A stretch of 64,000 nt of DNA from Eubacteriaceae bacterium (GCA_902363805.1 CABJBF010000001.1:248001-312000), one strand, 5' to 3'. Counted from the first letter of the stretch, positions 18,901 through 27,066 are shown. The notes: a model not told the origin generated them from the letters alone. A program made the numbers and translations.

Positions 18901-21329
18901 GTGATGTTCTTCCATACACAGGAATGGTATGGGGACTTGGATATACAAATGGTACATACTTCTCAGGAAATCCATGCTGTATCATGGGTATTCATTTACT
19001 TCCTGTAACACCTGCAATTATATATATGGGTTACAGAAAAAATACAGTAGATAATATTTGGAATCAGTACGAACAGATTCAGAAAGCATATCAGAAGAAA
19101 CTTGAGAAAAATGGAGAATCTGACCCTGAAGGATGGTATCACATTTTATGGCCATTTATGGCATTGAGTGATGCAGATGGTGCTGCTGGCCGTTGGGCAA
19201 ATGAATATACATCTCATTTAAATGAAGATGGAAATTATATTGATGGTGTTCTTGCAACAGATGAAATGTTTAACTCATATTGGTATATCCAGAATATGTG
19301 TGCAAAAGGATACATTGATACAAGCATCTGGTCAACAGATTACACAAGTTATCAGGTATTTTCTAAGACAGCAAATGGAAAGACAACTTACACAGCTGAA
19401 GTTTGGAATCCGTTTGATAAAGAAATATCAGTACATTTTGCAAATGCAAATGGAAATTTAGGAAGTGCAAAAGTACCTGCACATTCAACAGTTGATGTTG
19501 ACCCTACAAAGAATGAAGATAAGACAATAGATGAAAACGGAGACAAAGTAACATATGTACCTGTACAGAATACAGATCCTGTAAATGAAGTTTCAGGTGT
19601 AATTGAAGCTGAAGATTATTATACAAACTTTAGCTGTGAACCTGATACAAATGACCAGGAAGGTGGATATGTTGGTTGGATTGATGATGGAGATTCACTT
19701 ATTTACACAATCAATGTAAAAGAAGATGCTGATTATGTAGTTGATTACAGAGTTCAGTGTGTAAATACAGAAAAGAGCAGTGCAATCAAGTTAAAAACAG
19801 ATAATGACAGCGACTACATTTTAACAACATACTTAGATAATTCAAAAACAGATTGGAAAAATGTAAAAGCAGATAAGACAATTCATCTCAAAAAAGGTGA
19901 ATACAAAATGAAACTTAAATTTGTAGATGGCGGATTTAACCTTAATTACATCAAAATCTACAAAAAAGGAACAAAGGCACCTGTAGCAGCATCTGATGAT
20001 GTTACATTTGCAGACTTATCAAATTATCCTGAAATTGACTTATCAAAAGCAGAAGTTATCGATGTTACATCAGAAGCAAATGCAGATGGTAAGGCTTCAA
20101 ACGTAATCGATAAAGATTACAATACACGTTGGGAATCAAAAGCAGAGGACCCACAGTCAATTACAATTGACTTAAAAGAAAATAAGGAAATTGGTGGAAT
20201 TAAATTGTATTGGGAAGGTGCTTACGCAAAGAAATATGAAATTCAGGTATCTTCTGATAATACAAACTGGAAAACAATGTTTACTCAGAACAAGGGAATT
20301 GGTGGACAGAAGAATGGTGATTCAAATAGAAGCACAGGACTTGAATCAATTTCATTTGACAATGCAGTAAATGGAAGATATGTAAGAATTAAATGCATAG
20401 AAAGAGGAACAGGTTATGGAAACTCTTTATATGAAATAAGATTGTTTGGAAAAGGTGAAGAACAGGGAGGCGTTACAGAACCTGAACAGCCTACACAACC
20501 GGCTGAACCTGATACACCGGACGGAAATCTTGCATTAAATAAAGAAGTTTCATCATCTGCACCTGAAGGAGAAAATGTTGTAGCAGCAAATGCATTTGAT
20601 GGAAATGACGGAACACGTTGGTCATCAAAGTTTGAAGATGATGCATGGATAAGCGTAGACTTAGGAAAAACATATACAGTTGGAAAAGTAGTTCTTAAAT
20701 GGGAAGCTGCTTATGGAAAAGCTTATGATATTCAGGTGTCAACAGACGGAAAAGAATGGACAACAGTTAAGAAAATGAGAAACCAGGATGGTGGAGAAGA
20801 TACTGCATCATTAAATGGAACAAAAGCAAGATATGTAAAATTACAAGGCGTAGAAAGAGGAACAGGCTACGGCTATTCTCTTTGGGAAATGGAAGTTTAC
20901 GGAGGAAAAGTTTCACAGGGTGAAACAAATACTCCATCAGGAACAAATGTTGCTTTAAATGCAGATACAAAGCAGTCAGGCTCAGAAAATGATGCTATGA
21001 CAAGCGAAAAGGCAGTTGATGGAAATGGTGAATCAAGATGGTCATCAAATTATGCAGATGATGCATGGATGACAATGGATTTAGGAAATGCATATGAAAT
21101 CAACAAAGTGCTTATTAACTGGGAAGGTGCATACGGAAAGAACTACGACATTTTGGTATCAATGGACGGAGAAAACTGGACAACAGTTAAAGAAATGAGA
21201 AACCAGAATGGCAGAGAGGATACTGTAGAATTTAACGCAGTTAAGGCAAGATATGTAAAATTCCAGGGAGTAGAAAGAGGAACAGGCTATGGCTACTCAA
21301 TCTGGGAAATGCAGGTGTTAACAAAATAA
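15903..21329 (+). CDS. Secreted GH81 endo-beta-1,3-glucanase with CBM6 and F5/8C modules
   Basis: The second GH81 enzyme (1808 residues). A signal peptide ends near 'VSAADR' (~36). Two F5/8C domains (~37-205, ~215-360) precede the GH81 region (~375-1165), which contains SDHHFLWAYF (Asp854), YEGHSWAGGYGDN and NNQESASEA (Glu929, Glu933). Next come a CBM6 domain (~1231-1356, starting 'GVIEAEDYY' and with 'GGYVGWIDDGDSL'), an F5/8C domain (~1365-1516), a short Pro/Glu linker and two further F5/8C domains. The first GH81 lacks the CBM6 and instead has chitobiase-like repeats, so the pair probably differs in targeting rather than chemistry. AAAAGGAGAAAGG precedes the ATG, and a strong terminator follows at 21448. 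Confidence 0.93.
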   Translation: MRTKHYRMIKKSLACALSMAMLAGSADFSNLHVSAADRSKPWLLSTNRPAYASSLNGGDVASFATDGKISTQWGVAANKANQWLDIDLGGKADISKVVIDWQNDASYGVAYQVLVSDDEINWTKIYETTSGNGGEVKNVLKKDGTVDYSYYEDVLSTDATEDYKLTKGNGRYVRILINYSKSQSGSDDKKSGWGASIREVGIYGIGDDNCIAPVSEAENIALGKEVSVSSYSQPWWASTPLSGSNAVDDDYDSYWLSQSYDSVAQTADQNLTVDLGKEYTVGRVVLQWQTEFARIYDLQVSADGNNWNTVYRNIRGNGEDDDISFYAENVRYVRMQGIAYGRGSGYSIREIKVYEYQNGDEKVVNQIPDLPKKEVVKLGKGSYAIDDTNLLQPRDPKYVTSNVKSAIPSNDWWTSIVYTQYSDTMPALPLVYSYSATGLGLYYADGFYTRSDNGGMGAESKYKDITIGTSAVTKEASAKLHSYGDWSVDVAYTDTDSPKMLNTLIKGSPYVYSTFEDASSVEINVANLVKFFDKDGKEVLKEDSETLKGDQFGVEAKNESEAPGDGNKTQYHYYGVYMPAGSTVTRVGSKLKISLGDNQNYMVVGALAVDEPIKLLATQKEAAKVHNPESAKDAEAVAQLAYMYKHAYSYVTDTKVTATYDESKAVNTTKYESVISQKRNDNGIENSTLMCMMPHQWKYSDASYKKAESGKALIYNSVRGDLRIHEGNEFNYTQKFNGIIPQYTTPDESGSYDTEWMYAYLKQFTDSALKSYWVADPYWQGKKSHPITMGILIADQLGEYETRDKLISVLRKIMENWLTYDGEEDFPYYMYYHTSWGAVSGDGGDHGMAINLSDHHFLWAYFIFPAAVLASYDSQFVEDYGDMVELLIRDAMNPDKDDELLPYMRNFDVYEGHSWAGGYGDNNSGNNQESASEATFAWAGLYLWGLVTENNTYRDAGIWGYTSEVDAIEQYWFNMDAGTELDSNNWAPGYGTDVYGDEDCDVLPYTGMVWGLGYTNGTYFSGNPCCIMGIHLLPVTPAIIYMGYRKNTVDNIWNQYEQIQKAYQKKLEKNGESDPEGWYHILWPFMALSDADGAAGRWANEYTSHLNEDGNYIDGVLATDEMFNSYWYIQNMCAKGYIDTSIWSTDYTSYQVFSKTANGKTTYTAEVWNPFDKEISVHFANANGNLGSAKVPAHSTVDVDPTKNEDKTIDENGDKVTYVPVQNTDPVNEVSGVIEAEDYYTNFSCEPDTNDQEGGYVGWIDDGDSLIYTINVKEDADYVVDYRVQCVNTEKSSAIKLKTDNDSDYILTTYLDNSKTDWKNVKADKTIHLKKGEYKMKLKFVDGGFNLNYIKIYKKGTKAPVAASDDVTFADLSNYPEIDLSKAEVIDVTSEANADGKASNVIDKDYNTRWESKAEDPQSITIDLKENKEIGGIKLYWEGAYAKKYEIQVSSDNTNWKTMFTQNKGIGGQKNGDSNRSTGLESISFDNAVNGRYVRIKCIERGTGYGNSLYEIRLFGKGEEQGGVTEPEQPTQPAEPDTPDGNLALNKEVSSSAPEGENVVAANAFDGNDGTRWSSKFEDDAWISVDLGKTYTVGKVVLKWEAAYGKAYDIQVSTDGKEWTTVKKMRNQDGGEDTASLNGTKARYVKLQGVERGTGYGYSLWEMEVYGGKVSQGETNTPSGTNVALNADTKQSGSENDAMTSEKAVDGNGESRWSSNYADDAWMTMDLGNAYEINKVLINWEGAYGKNYDILVSMDGENWTTVKEMRNQNGREDTVEFNAVKARYVKFQGVERGTGYGYSIWEMQVLTK

Positions 21330-21447
21330 TGCGTTGCAGAAAAAACGAATAATGCCGGTGTTACAATTATTGACATTAACTGAATAATACTTTGAAAAAA
21401 TCAGAGAAAAAATTTTAATTATCTTATAAAATAATTTCTTATCCTTC

Positions 21448-21490
21448 ACCCCATTTGGTCAGATTACAATCTACCCAAATGGGGTATTTT
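21448..21490 (+). terminator. Intrinsic terminator closing the GH81 block
   Basis: A perfect ACCCCATTTGG/CCAAATGGGGT stem with a 16-nt loop is followed by ATTTTAATTT. Confidence 0.85.
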
Positions 21491-21558
21491 AATTTGACAA
21501 AGAAATTAATATTCTCTATACTCCATATAGTAGTAAATTAACAATGATTTATATATTG

Positions 21559-21734
21559 CCCCGAAGCCTGTTGATATTAACGAAAGAACGCTCGCGCTGC
21601 TTGTCCCTCGTAGCGGTTCTAACGTTTTGTCATGTGGTCTGATTTTAGAATCTTCGTTTCTAATTATTCCACATGACAAAACATTGAACCGACGGGGACA
21701 AATGCTCTTTCTCTTAATATCAACAGGCTTCGGG
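21559..21734. repeat. 176-bp imperfect palindrome (MITE-like element or structured RNA)
   Basis: The outer 20 bases (CCCGAAGCCTGTTGATATTA) are perfectly repeated in inverse at 21715-21734. Inward, pairing resumes at TTGTCCC, at CGGTTC and at TTTTGTCATGTGG. The ~32-nt centre contains TTAGAA/TTCTAA. The arms show mismatches and internal loops, and no ORF that looks like a transposase is present. The left outer flank (21552-21562) is the reverse complement of GGGGCAATATA found at the 3' end of the MNEVHFL element at 5097. It lies between the GH81 terminator and fabH. Confidence 0.75.
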
Positions 21735-21779
21735 ACAGATAATGAATAGACATAATTGAATATTAAAATGGAGAGAAAA

Positions 21780-22745
21780 ATGTATACAAAAATAGTGGGA
21801 ACAGGAAGTTATCTTCCAAAAAAAGTATTAACAAATGATGATATAGCACAGCTTGTAGATACAAATGATGAATGGATCAGGGAAAGAACAGGAATACAAA
21901 GCCGTCATATAGTCGAAGACGAAACTACGGTTACTATGGCATCAATGGCAGCAAAGGATGCACTTGAAAATGCAAATTTGCAACCTGAGGATATAGATTT
22001 AATAATAGTAGCAACTGTTTCAGCAGATAATCTTTTGCCTAGTACAGCATGTAGCGTTCAGAAGGAGTTAGGGGCTGTAAATGCAACTGCATTTGATATA
22101 AATGCAGCATGCTCAGGATTTTTATTTGCACTCAATACAGCAGATGCGTACATAAAAACGGGCATGTATAAAAATGCACTTTTAATTGGAGTGGAGACTT
22201 TGTCAAAAATCGTAGACTGGAATGACAGGGGAACATGTATTTTATTTGGTGACGGAGCAGGTGCAGCAGTTGTTGCAGCAAGCGAAACACCGGGAATTTT
22301 AGCAGGAATACAGGGCGCAGATGGAGCAGGCGGAGATGTATTAGCGTGCAAAGGACGTGAAAACAATAATCCTATTGTGAAAGGAGATTTGACACCGGGA
22401 TATGTCTCAATGGAAGGTCAGTCAGTATTCAAATTTGCAGTAAAAAAAGTTCCTGAATGCATAGATGAAGTCCTAAATAAGGCAGGAAAGAATATAGATG
22501 ATGTTGAATTATTTGTGCTTCATCAGGCAAATTTAAGAATTTTAACTTCTATATCAAAGAGAAAGAAAATACCTATGGACAAAATTCCTGTAAATCTGGA
22601 TACATGCGGAAATACTTCTGCGGCAAGCGTACCGATACTTTTAGATAAAGTAAATAAAGAAGGAAAAATTAAAGAAAACGATTTGATTTTACTTGCCGGA
22701 TTTGGTGCCGGATTAACTTGGGGAGCGGCACTTATACAGTGGTAA
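21780..22745 (+). CDS. fabH: 3-oxoacyl-ACP synthase III (FabH)
   Basis: FabH condenses an acyl-CoA primer with malonyl-ACP to start type II fatty acid synthesis. The 321-residue protein has the thiolase fold: 'DTNDEWIRERTGI' near residue 28, the catalytic Cys111 in 'NAACSGFLFAL', His in 'VLHQANLRI', and Asn in 'CGNTSAASVP'. The C-terminal 'GFGAGLTWGAAL' completes the family signature. ATG 21780 fits GGAGAG 4 bases upstream; the frame extends to a TTG at 21756. It stands apart from the other fab genes, directly downstream of the 176-bp palindrome and upstream of structured element copy B. Confidence 0.93.
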   Translation: MYTKIVGTGSYLPKKVLTNDDIAQLVDTNDEWIRERTGIQSRHIVEDETTVTMASMAAKDALENANLQPEDIDLIIVATVSADNLLPSTACSVQKELGAVNATAFDINAACSGFLFALNTADAYIKTGMYKNALLIGVETLSKIVDWNDRGTCILFGDGAGAAVVAASETPGILAGIQGADGAGGDVLACKGRENNNPIVKGDLTPGYVSMEGQSVFKFAVKKVPECIDEVLNKAGKNIDDVELFVLHQANLRILTSISKRKKIPMDKIPVNLDTCGNTSAASVPILLDKVNKEGKIKENDLILLAGFGAGLTWGAALIQW

Positions 22746-22757
22746 AGTTTTTTATCC

Positions 22758-22841
22758 AGGAGGAAACAAAATGAACGAAGTTCATTTCCTATAAAAGTTT
22801 CCGACGAATAGCCGCCGACCGAAGGGCGGGGCATTACATAA
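22758..22841 (+). ncRNA. Structured intergenic element, copy B (MNEVHFL element)
   Basis: Same layout as copy A. The outer stem is GGAAAC (22762-22767)/GTTTCC (22797-22802) with 29 enclosed bases. The inner AAATGAAC/GTTCATTT hairpin is present, and the 3' hairpin is stronger than in A (CCGCC/GGCGG, 22812-22829), followed by GGGGCATTAC. It lies between fabH and azlC. Confidence 0.55.
22771..22794 (+). CDS. Micro-ORF MNEVHFL in element copy B
   Basis: It encodes the same seven residues as copy A with two synonymous codon changes (TTC and CTA) and ends in TAA, behind CAGGAGG. Past the stop the frame stays open and reads KFPTNSRRPKGGALH, which is comparable with copy A. Confidence 0.35.
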   Translation: MNEVHFL

Positions 22842-22882
22842 TTTATATACAGTAATTTAATGAAATAATGGGATTAGGTAAA

Positions 22883-23596
22883 ATGAAACAACATACACAT
22901 AGAAAAGAATTTGTAAGGGGAATAAAAAATGGAATACCAATAGCCATGGGATATCTGGCTGTGGCATTTACATTAGGAATAGCGGCGAAAAAAGCAGGAA
23001 TTACAGCATTTCAAGCAGGATTAACAAGTTTTGGACTTCATGCATCAGCGGGAGAGTATATTTGCTTTACTTTGATTGCAGCTCATGCAGGTTTAATAGA
23101 AATGGTTGTTATGGAAGCGGTTGCAAATGCAAGATATTTGCTTATGTCATGTGCATTGAGTCAGAAAATTCCGGCAGACACACCAATATGGAAAAGGCTC
23201 ATAATGGGATATTTTATAACAGATGAAATATTTGGAGTGTCAATACTGACAGACGGGAAATTAGACCCATATTATAATTTCGGAATGGCAGCAGTTGCGT
23301 CACCTGCATGGGTATTTGGAACTGTATTTGGCGTAGTGCTTGGAAATTTTCTTCCTGTTTCAGTGGTTAGTGCATTAAGCGTAGGTTTATATGGAATGTT
23401 TATAGCAGTCATCATACCTCCTGCGAGAAAGAATAAAATAGTTGCAGTATTGATAATAATAAGCTTTGTTGCAAGTTACATATTTAATAAATTAGCATTA
23501 TTTTCAGCTATATCAAGTGGTATGAAAATAATAATACTTACAGTAGTAATTTCACTTGGAGCAGCAATTTTGTTCCCTGTAAAGGAGGAAAAATAA
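22883..23596 (+). CDS. azlC: AzlC-family branched-chain amino acid exporter subunit
   Basis: The large subunit of the LIV-E type exporter (AzlC/YgaZ), a membrane protein of ~237 residues. After a short basic N-terminus, 'GIKNGIPIAMGYLAVAFTLGIAA' gives the first segment, and 'HASAGEYICFTLIAA' and 'EAVANARYLLMSCALS' are conserved AzlC regions. 'FFITDE'-like 'YFITDEIFGVS' follows. Several further hydrophobic helices fill the C-terminal half. ATG 22883 is preferred because GGATTAGG lies just upstream, while the ATG at 22868 has no ribosome binding site. It is followed at once by azlD, whose ribosome binding site is inside the azlC 3' end, so the two are translationally linked. Confidence 0.88.
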   Translation: MKQHTHRKEFVRGIKNGIPIAMGYLAVAFTLGIAAKKAGITAFQAGLTSFGLHASAGEYICFTLIAAHAGLIEMVVMEAVANARYLLMSCALSQKIPADTPIWKRLIMGYFITDEIFGVSILTDGKLDPYYNFGMAAVASPAWVFGTVFGVVLGNFLPVSVVSALSVGLYGMFIAVIIPPARKNKIVAVLIIISFVASYIFNKLALFSAISSGMKIIILTVVISLGAAILFPVKEEK

Positions 23597-23920
23597 TTGA
23601 ACAGTAAAATATATATTTACATATTTGCAATGGCTCTTGTTACATATCTGATAAGAGTGCTTCCTCTTACATTAATAAGAAAAGAGATAAAAAATCAGAC
23701 ATTAAAGTCATTTTTATATTACGTCCCATATGTAACATTGGCAGTAATGACGTTCCCGGCAATTTTGGATTCTACGCAGAGTACATTATCTGCAATCATA
23801 GCACTTATTACTGCAGTTGCACTTGCATGGTGGGGAAGAAGTCTGTTTCAGGTGGCAGTTATCAGTTGCGTAGTAGTGTTTGTAGTAGAATTTGCTGAAA
23901 AAATATTAGACATACTATAA
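23597..23920 (+). CDS. azlD: AzlD-family branched-chain amino acid exporter subunit
   Basis: A small membrane partner (107 residues) of AzlC with four hydrophobic segments. 'ALVTYLIRVLPLTLI' near the N-terminus and 'FLYYVPYVTLAVMTFPAIL' in the middle are typical AzlD/AzlC-partner motifs. It starts with TTG immediately after the azlC stop codon. AAGGAGG overlaps the last azlC codons, which fixes the start and implies coupled expression. Confidence 0.88.
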   Translation: MNSKIYIYIFAMALVTYLIRVLPLTLIRKEIKNQTLKSFLYYVPYVTLAVMTFPAILDSTQSTLSAIIALITAVALAWWGRSLFQVAVISCVVVFVVEFAEKILDIL

Positions 23921-24183
23921 GGAAAGAAATATCGGAGTTATGATAATGTGTAGTAAAAAATACGGAATAACAGTTGCTAATTTCAAATAAAGAAAGTGCT
24001 TTTATTTAACAAAAGTGTGGCAAAAATTCTGAAATTTAGCGCAGTCTATTGTAATAATTTATATATACAGTAAAATTGAAAAAGTGATGAGAAATCGATA
24101 TTTTACAAGAGAGTTTGTAAAGTATATGCTAGTTACAATATAAATTTGAGTCAAATATACAATGCTATATAAAAGGAGAAGAT

Positions 24184-25611
24184 ATGAAATCAGAAGCAAA
24201 GAAAAAAGTAGCCGTTTTTCTTGTGGCGGCACTAATTGCTACGACGGTGCCATTTAATTTTACAAGTGTAAAGGCACAGGCAAAAACAAATCAGAATAAT
24301 AAATATTCAGTAAGGGTAAATGCTGAAGAAGAACCGGTGACTGTTGATGGTAGTCAGCAGGAAACAACAAAAGAATCACAGGAAACTACAGAACCATCAA
24401 AAGAGACAAGTACAATAGAGACAAGTACAACAGAAACTTCTACAGTACAGGAATCATCAACTACAGATATTACAACAACACAGCCTGTAACTGAAACAAC
24501 AACACAGGCTCCTACGGTAGAGACAACAACACAGGCCCCAACAACACAGGTCCCTACAACAGAAGCACCTACAACATCAAAAAAGACAGCATGGGGAGAA
24601 AGTAACGGTAAATTCTATAATGACAAATTAAAGCAAATTACAGGCGCTGTTGCAAAAGGTTTAGATGTAAGTCATCATCAGGGAAAAATAGATTGGGAAA
24701 AAGTTAGTAAATCGGATGTTGACTTTGTTATTATCCGTTGCGGATATGGAAACAATTTAACAAGTCAGGATGACAAATATTTTGCACAAAATGTTGCAGG
24801 ATGTGAGAAGTACAATATTCCTTATGGAATTTACATATATTCATATGCTTTAAGTAAGTCTGATGCAAAGAGCGAAGCAAATCATGTTTTAAGATTAATT
24901 AAATCTACAGGGGCAAAACCAACATATCCTATTTATATAGATTATGAAGATTCATCACAAAACGGACTTACTCCAAAGCAGTTAGGAAATTTTGCTACAG
25001 CATTTTTTAATAAGACTATTGCAGCAGGCTATAAGGCAGGCGTTTATGCAAATCTAAACTGGTGGACAAATAAACTTACAGATAGCAGATTTAATCAATG
25101 GACAAAGTGGGTAGCACAATATAATTCGGCATGCTCATATACAAAGCCTTACCAGATATGGCAATCAACATCAACCGGAAAAGTTCCCGGAGTAAATGGA
25201 AATGCAGATTTGAATTTCCTTATGCAGTTTGATTGTATAGAAGACGGACATATTTATTCACAGTGGGTAACTACAAAAAGTGCAACTATATTTGCAAAAG
25301 GAACTAAAGTAAGAATTTGTAGTGTATGTGGAAAATTACAGACAAAAGAGACGAAAAAACTTAAGCCTACAGGAAAATTAAATACAACAAAGGTTACACT
25401 AAGATTCCGCAGAAAATATAATAGAATACGAGTATCAAATTTATCAGCAGGCGATAAAGTAAAAAGTTATAAATCATCTAATAAAAAAATAGCTACCGTT
25501 AATAAAAAAGGTGTTATTAAAGCGAAGAAGAAAAAAGGAAAAGCTACAATTACAGTAAATCTTAAGAGCGGCAAGAAATTAAAAGTTAAAGTAACTGTAA
25601 GAAGAAAATAA
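24184..25611 (+). CDS. Secreted GH25 lysozyme with Thr-rich linker and Ig-like tail
   Basis: A 475-residue exported N-acetylmuramidase-type enzyme acting on peptidoglycan. A signal peptide (~1-37) leads into a ~95-residue Thr/Glu/Pro linker, then a GH25 barrel (~158-350). The barrel has 'KGLDVSHHQGKIDW' (catalytic Asp of DxSxxQG), 'DFVIIRCGYG', 'PIYIDYED' (second acidic cluster) and 'KPYQIWQST'. A small Cys-containing 'RICSVCGKLQTKE' segment and a Lys-rich bacterial Ig-like (Big2-type) repeat ('KKIATVNKKGVIKAKKKGK'-like) end the protein. That tail could bind wall polymers. AAAAGGAGAAG precedes the ATG. It could be an autolysin or a bacteriocidal enzyme; no phage genes are nearby. Confidence 0.9.
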   Translation: MKSEAKKKVAVFLVAALIATTVPFNFTSVKAQAKTNQNNKYSVRVNAEEEPVTVDGSQQETTKESQETTEPSKETSTIETSTTETSTVQESSTTDITTTQPVTETTTQAPTVETTTQAPTTQVPTTEAPTTSKKTAWGESNGKFYNDKLKQITGAVAKGLDVSHHQGKIDWEKVSKSDVDFVIIRCGYGNNLTSQDDKYFAQNVAGCEKYNIPYGIYIYSYALSKSDAKSEANHVLRLIKSTGAKPTYPIYIDYEDSSQNGLTPKQLGNFATAFFNKTIAAGYKAGVYANLNWWTNKLTDSRFNQWTKWVAQYNSACSYTKPYQIWQSTSTGKVPGVNGNADLNFLMQFDCIEDGHIYSQWVTTKSATIFAKGTKVRICSVCGKLQTKETKKLKPTGKLNTTKVTLRFRRKYNRIRVSNLSAGDKVKSYKSSNKKIATVNKKGVIKAKKKKGKATITVNLKSGKKLKVKVTVRRK

Positions 25612-25678
25612 AAGATGAATAAATTACTTATTTTATAGTAATAATAAATAATGAAAGTAATTTTGCAATTTATAAATG

Positions 25679-25724
25679 TAAAAAATGTGTTTTGGTTTAG
25701 TAAAACTGAAGCACATTTTTTATT
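25679..25724 (+). terminator. Intrinsic terminator after the GH25 gene
   Basis: AAAAATGTG pairs with CACATTTTT, with a short inner TTTT/AAAA extension, followed by a T run. Confidence 0.75.
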
Positions 25725-25817
25725 GCCATATTGCATATCTAAATTATATGGGATGAATTACATTTGAAGCATTTATAGAAGAAGTAAATTTTTTGTATGA
25801 CAATTAGCTAAATGTTA

Positions 25818-25932
25818 TTGGTGGATATAATAGATTTGTGGTATAATATATTTTTGTGATGCTAGGATTGTGGGAGTGAATAGCACGGAACAATTCGTAG
25901 GAATCAAAGTTGGAGGCTTTAGACCCCAACGT
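25818..25932 (+). promoter_or_regulatory. metA promoter and structured leader
   Basis: TTGGTG (25818-25823) and TATAAT (25842-25847) are 18 bases apart. The ~120-base leader contains a TGCTA..TAGCA hairpin (from about 25860) and a GTTGG..CCAAC hairpin (25911-25931). The consensus features of SAM-I riboswitches and T-boxes were looked for and not found, so the regulatory mechanism is unknown. Confidence 0.45.
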
Positions 25933-25972
25933 CATTTTATATTACATATGAATTTGATAGAGGTGAAGAAGG

Positions 25973-26896
25973 ATGCCTATTAAAGTAAAACAGAATTTGC
26001 CTGCACAGCATATTTTAGAGCAGGAGAATATTTTTGTAATGACAGAGCAGAGAGCTATGACTCAGGATATACGACCATTAAATGTTTTAGTATTGAATTT
26101 AATGCCGACTAAAATTGTAACTGAGACACAGCTTTTAAGAAAATTATCTAATACTCCATTACAGATTCAGGTGGAATTTTTACAGACAGTAACATATAAA
26201 TCGCAGCATACAGACAGTAGTCATTTAGATGAATTTTACAAATCATTCGATGAAGTAAAAGATCATTTTTATGATGGATTGATTATCACAGGGGCACCAC
26301 TTGATTTTATAGATTATGAAGATGTCGATTACTGGGATGAAGTATGCAAGATAATGGAATGGTCAAAGAAACATGTACATTGTACATTCCATTTGTGCTG
26401 GGGCGCTTATGCGGGCCTTTATTATCATTATGGTATTAGAAAGAGAGACAGAATACCTAAGCTATCAGGAATTTATAAACATCATATTCTTAAGAAAAAT
26501 GCTCCACTATTTAGAGGATTTGATGATGTATTTTACGCTCCACATTCAAGAGCAACTGAAATTACAAAAGAGCAGATTCTTGCGGAACCTAAACTTGAAT
26601 TGATGGCAGAATCGGATGAGGCCGGAGTAGCAATTGTTAAAAGCGAGGATAGTAGACAGTTCTTTGTATTTTGCCATTCGGAATATGATGCTGATACTTT
26701 AAAATTAGAATATATACGAGATACGGAAAAGGGAATGAATCCTAAAGTTCCTGTAAATTATTTCCCTGATGATGATCCAACAAAAGAGCCGGTTGTTAAT
26801 TGGCGTTCAGCAGGACAGTTGTTATTCACAAACTGGTTAAATTATTATGTATATCAGACAACACCGTATGATGTAAATGCAGTTAAAAATGAGTAA
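25973..26896 (+). CDS. metA: Homoserine O-acyltransferase (MetA)
   Basis: It activates homoserine by O-acylation for methionine synthesis. The 307-residue protein matches MetA throughout: 'RPLNVLVLNLMPTKIVTETQLLRKL' near 34-58, 'LIITGAPLDFIDYEDVDYW' at 103-121, the nucleophile Cys142 in 'HLCWGAYAG', and 'FYAPHSRATEI'. Residue 111, which decides acetyl- versus succinyl-CoA preference in characterised enzymes (Glu versus Gly), is Asp here. An acidic residue argues for acetyl-CoA, but Asp itself is unusual. GAGGTGAAGAAGG sets the ATG. A micro-gene follows 14 bases later, apparently in the same transcript. Confidence 0.93.
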   Translation: MPIKVKQNLPAQHILEQENIFVMTEQRAMTQDIRPLNVLVLNLMPTKIVTETQLLRKLSNTPLQIQVEFLQTVTYKSQHTDSSHLDEFYKSFDEVKDHFYDGLIITGAPLDFIDYEDVDYWDEVCKIMEWSKKHVHCTFHLCWGAYAGLYYHYGIRKRDRIPKLSGIYKHHILKKNAPLFRGFDDVFYAPHSRATEITKEQILAEPKLELMAESDEAGVAIVKSEDSRQFFVFCHSEYDADTLKLEYIRDTEKGMNPKVPVNYFPDDDPTKEPVVNWRSAGQLLFTNWLNYYVYQTTPYDVNAVKNE

Positions 26897-26910
26897 ATAG
26901 GGAGGTTTGT

Positions 26911-27066
26911 ATGTTTGGACCATATGATAAGAAATTTGATAAAAATAAAAACGGAATAATGGAAGACGATGAAAAGTTAGAAGAACAGGCTTACATCAGA
27001 TATTTAGCAGAAAAAGATGATGAAGGTGAAGAAGATGATGATTTTGACAATGGTGAGTCAGTGTAG
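26911..27066 (+). CDS. 51-residue acidic protein with an EF-hand-like loop
   Basis: A small unrecognised protein with a strong ribosome binding site (AGGGAGGTTTGT). Residues 10-21 read DKNKNGIMEDDE, fitting the calcium-binding EF-hand pattern (D-x-N-x-N-G-x-hydrophobic-x-x-x-E). The C-terminal third is almost entirely Asp/Glu. It is tightly downstream of metA and upstream of a terminator-like hairpin, so it is probably cotranscribed with metA. Its function is unknown. Confidence 0.65.
   Translation: MFGPYDKKFDKNKNGIMEDDEKLEEQAYIRYLAEKDDEGEEDDDFDNGESV

Noticed and set aside
24184..25611. GH25 lysozyme as evidence of a prophage
   Set aside because: It has a signal peptide, a Thr-rich linker like other exported host proteins and no holin, capsid or integrase genes around it.
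25860..25972. metA leader as a SAM riboswitch or T-box
   Set aside because: The conserved core sequences of SAM-I riboswitches and of the T-box antiterminator could not be found by eye.
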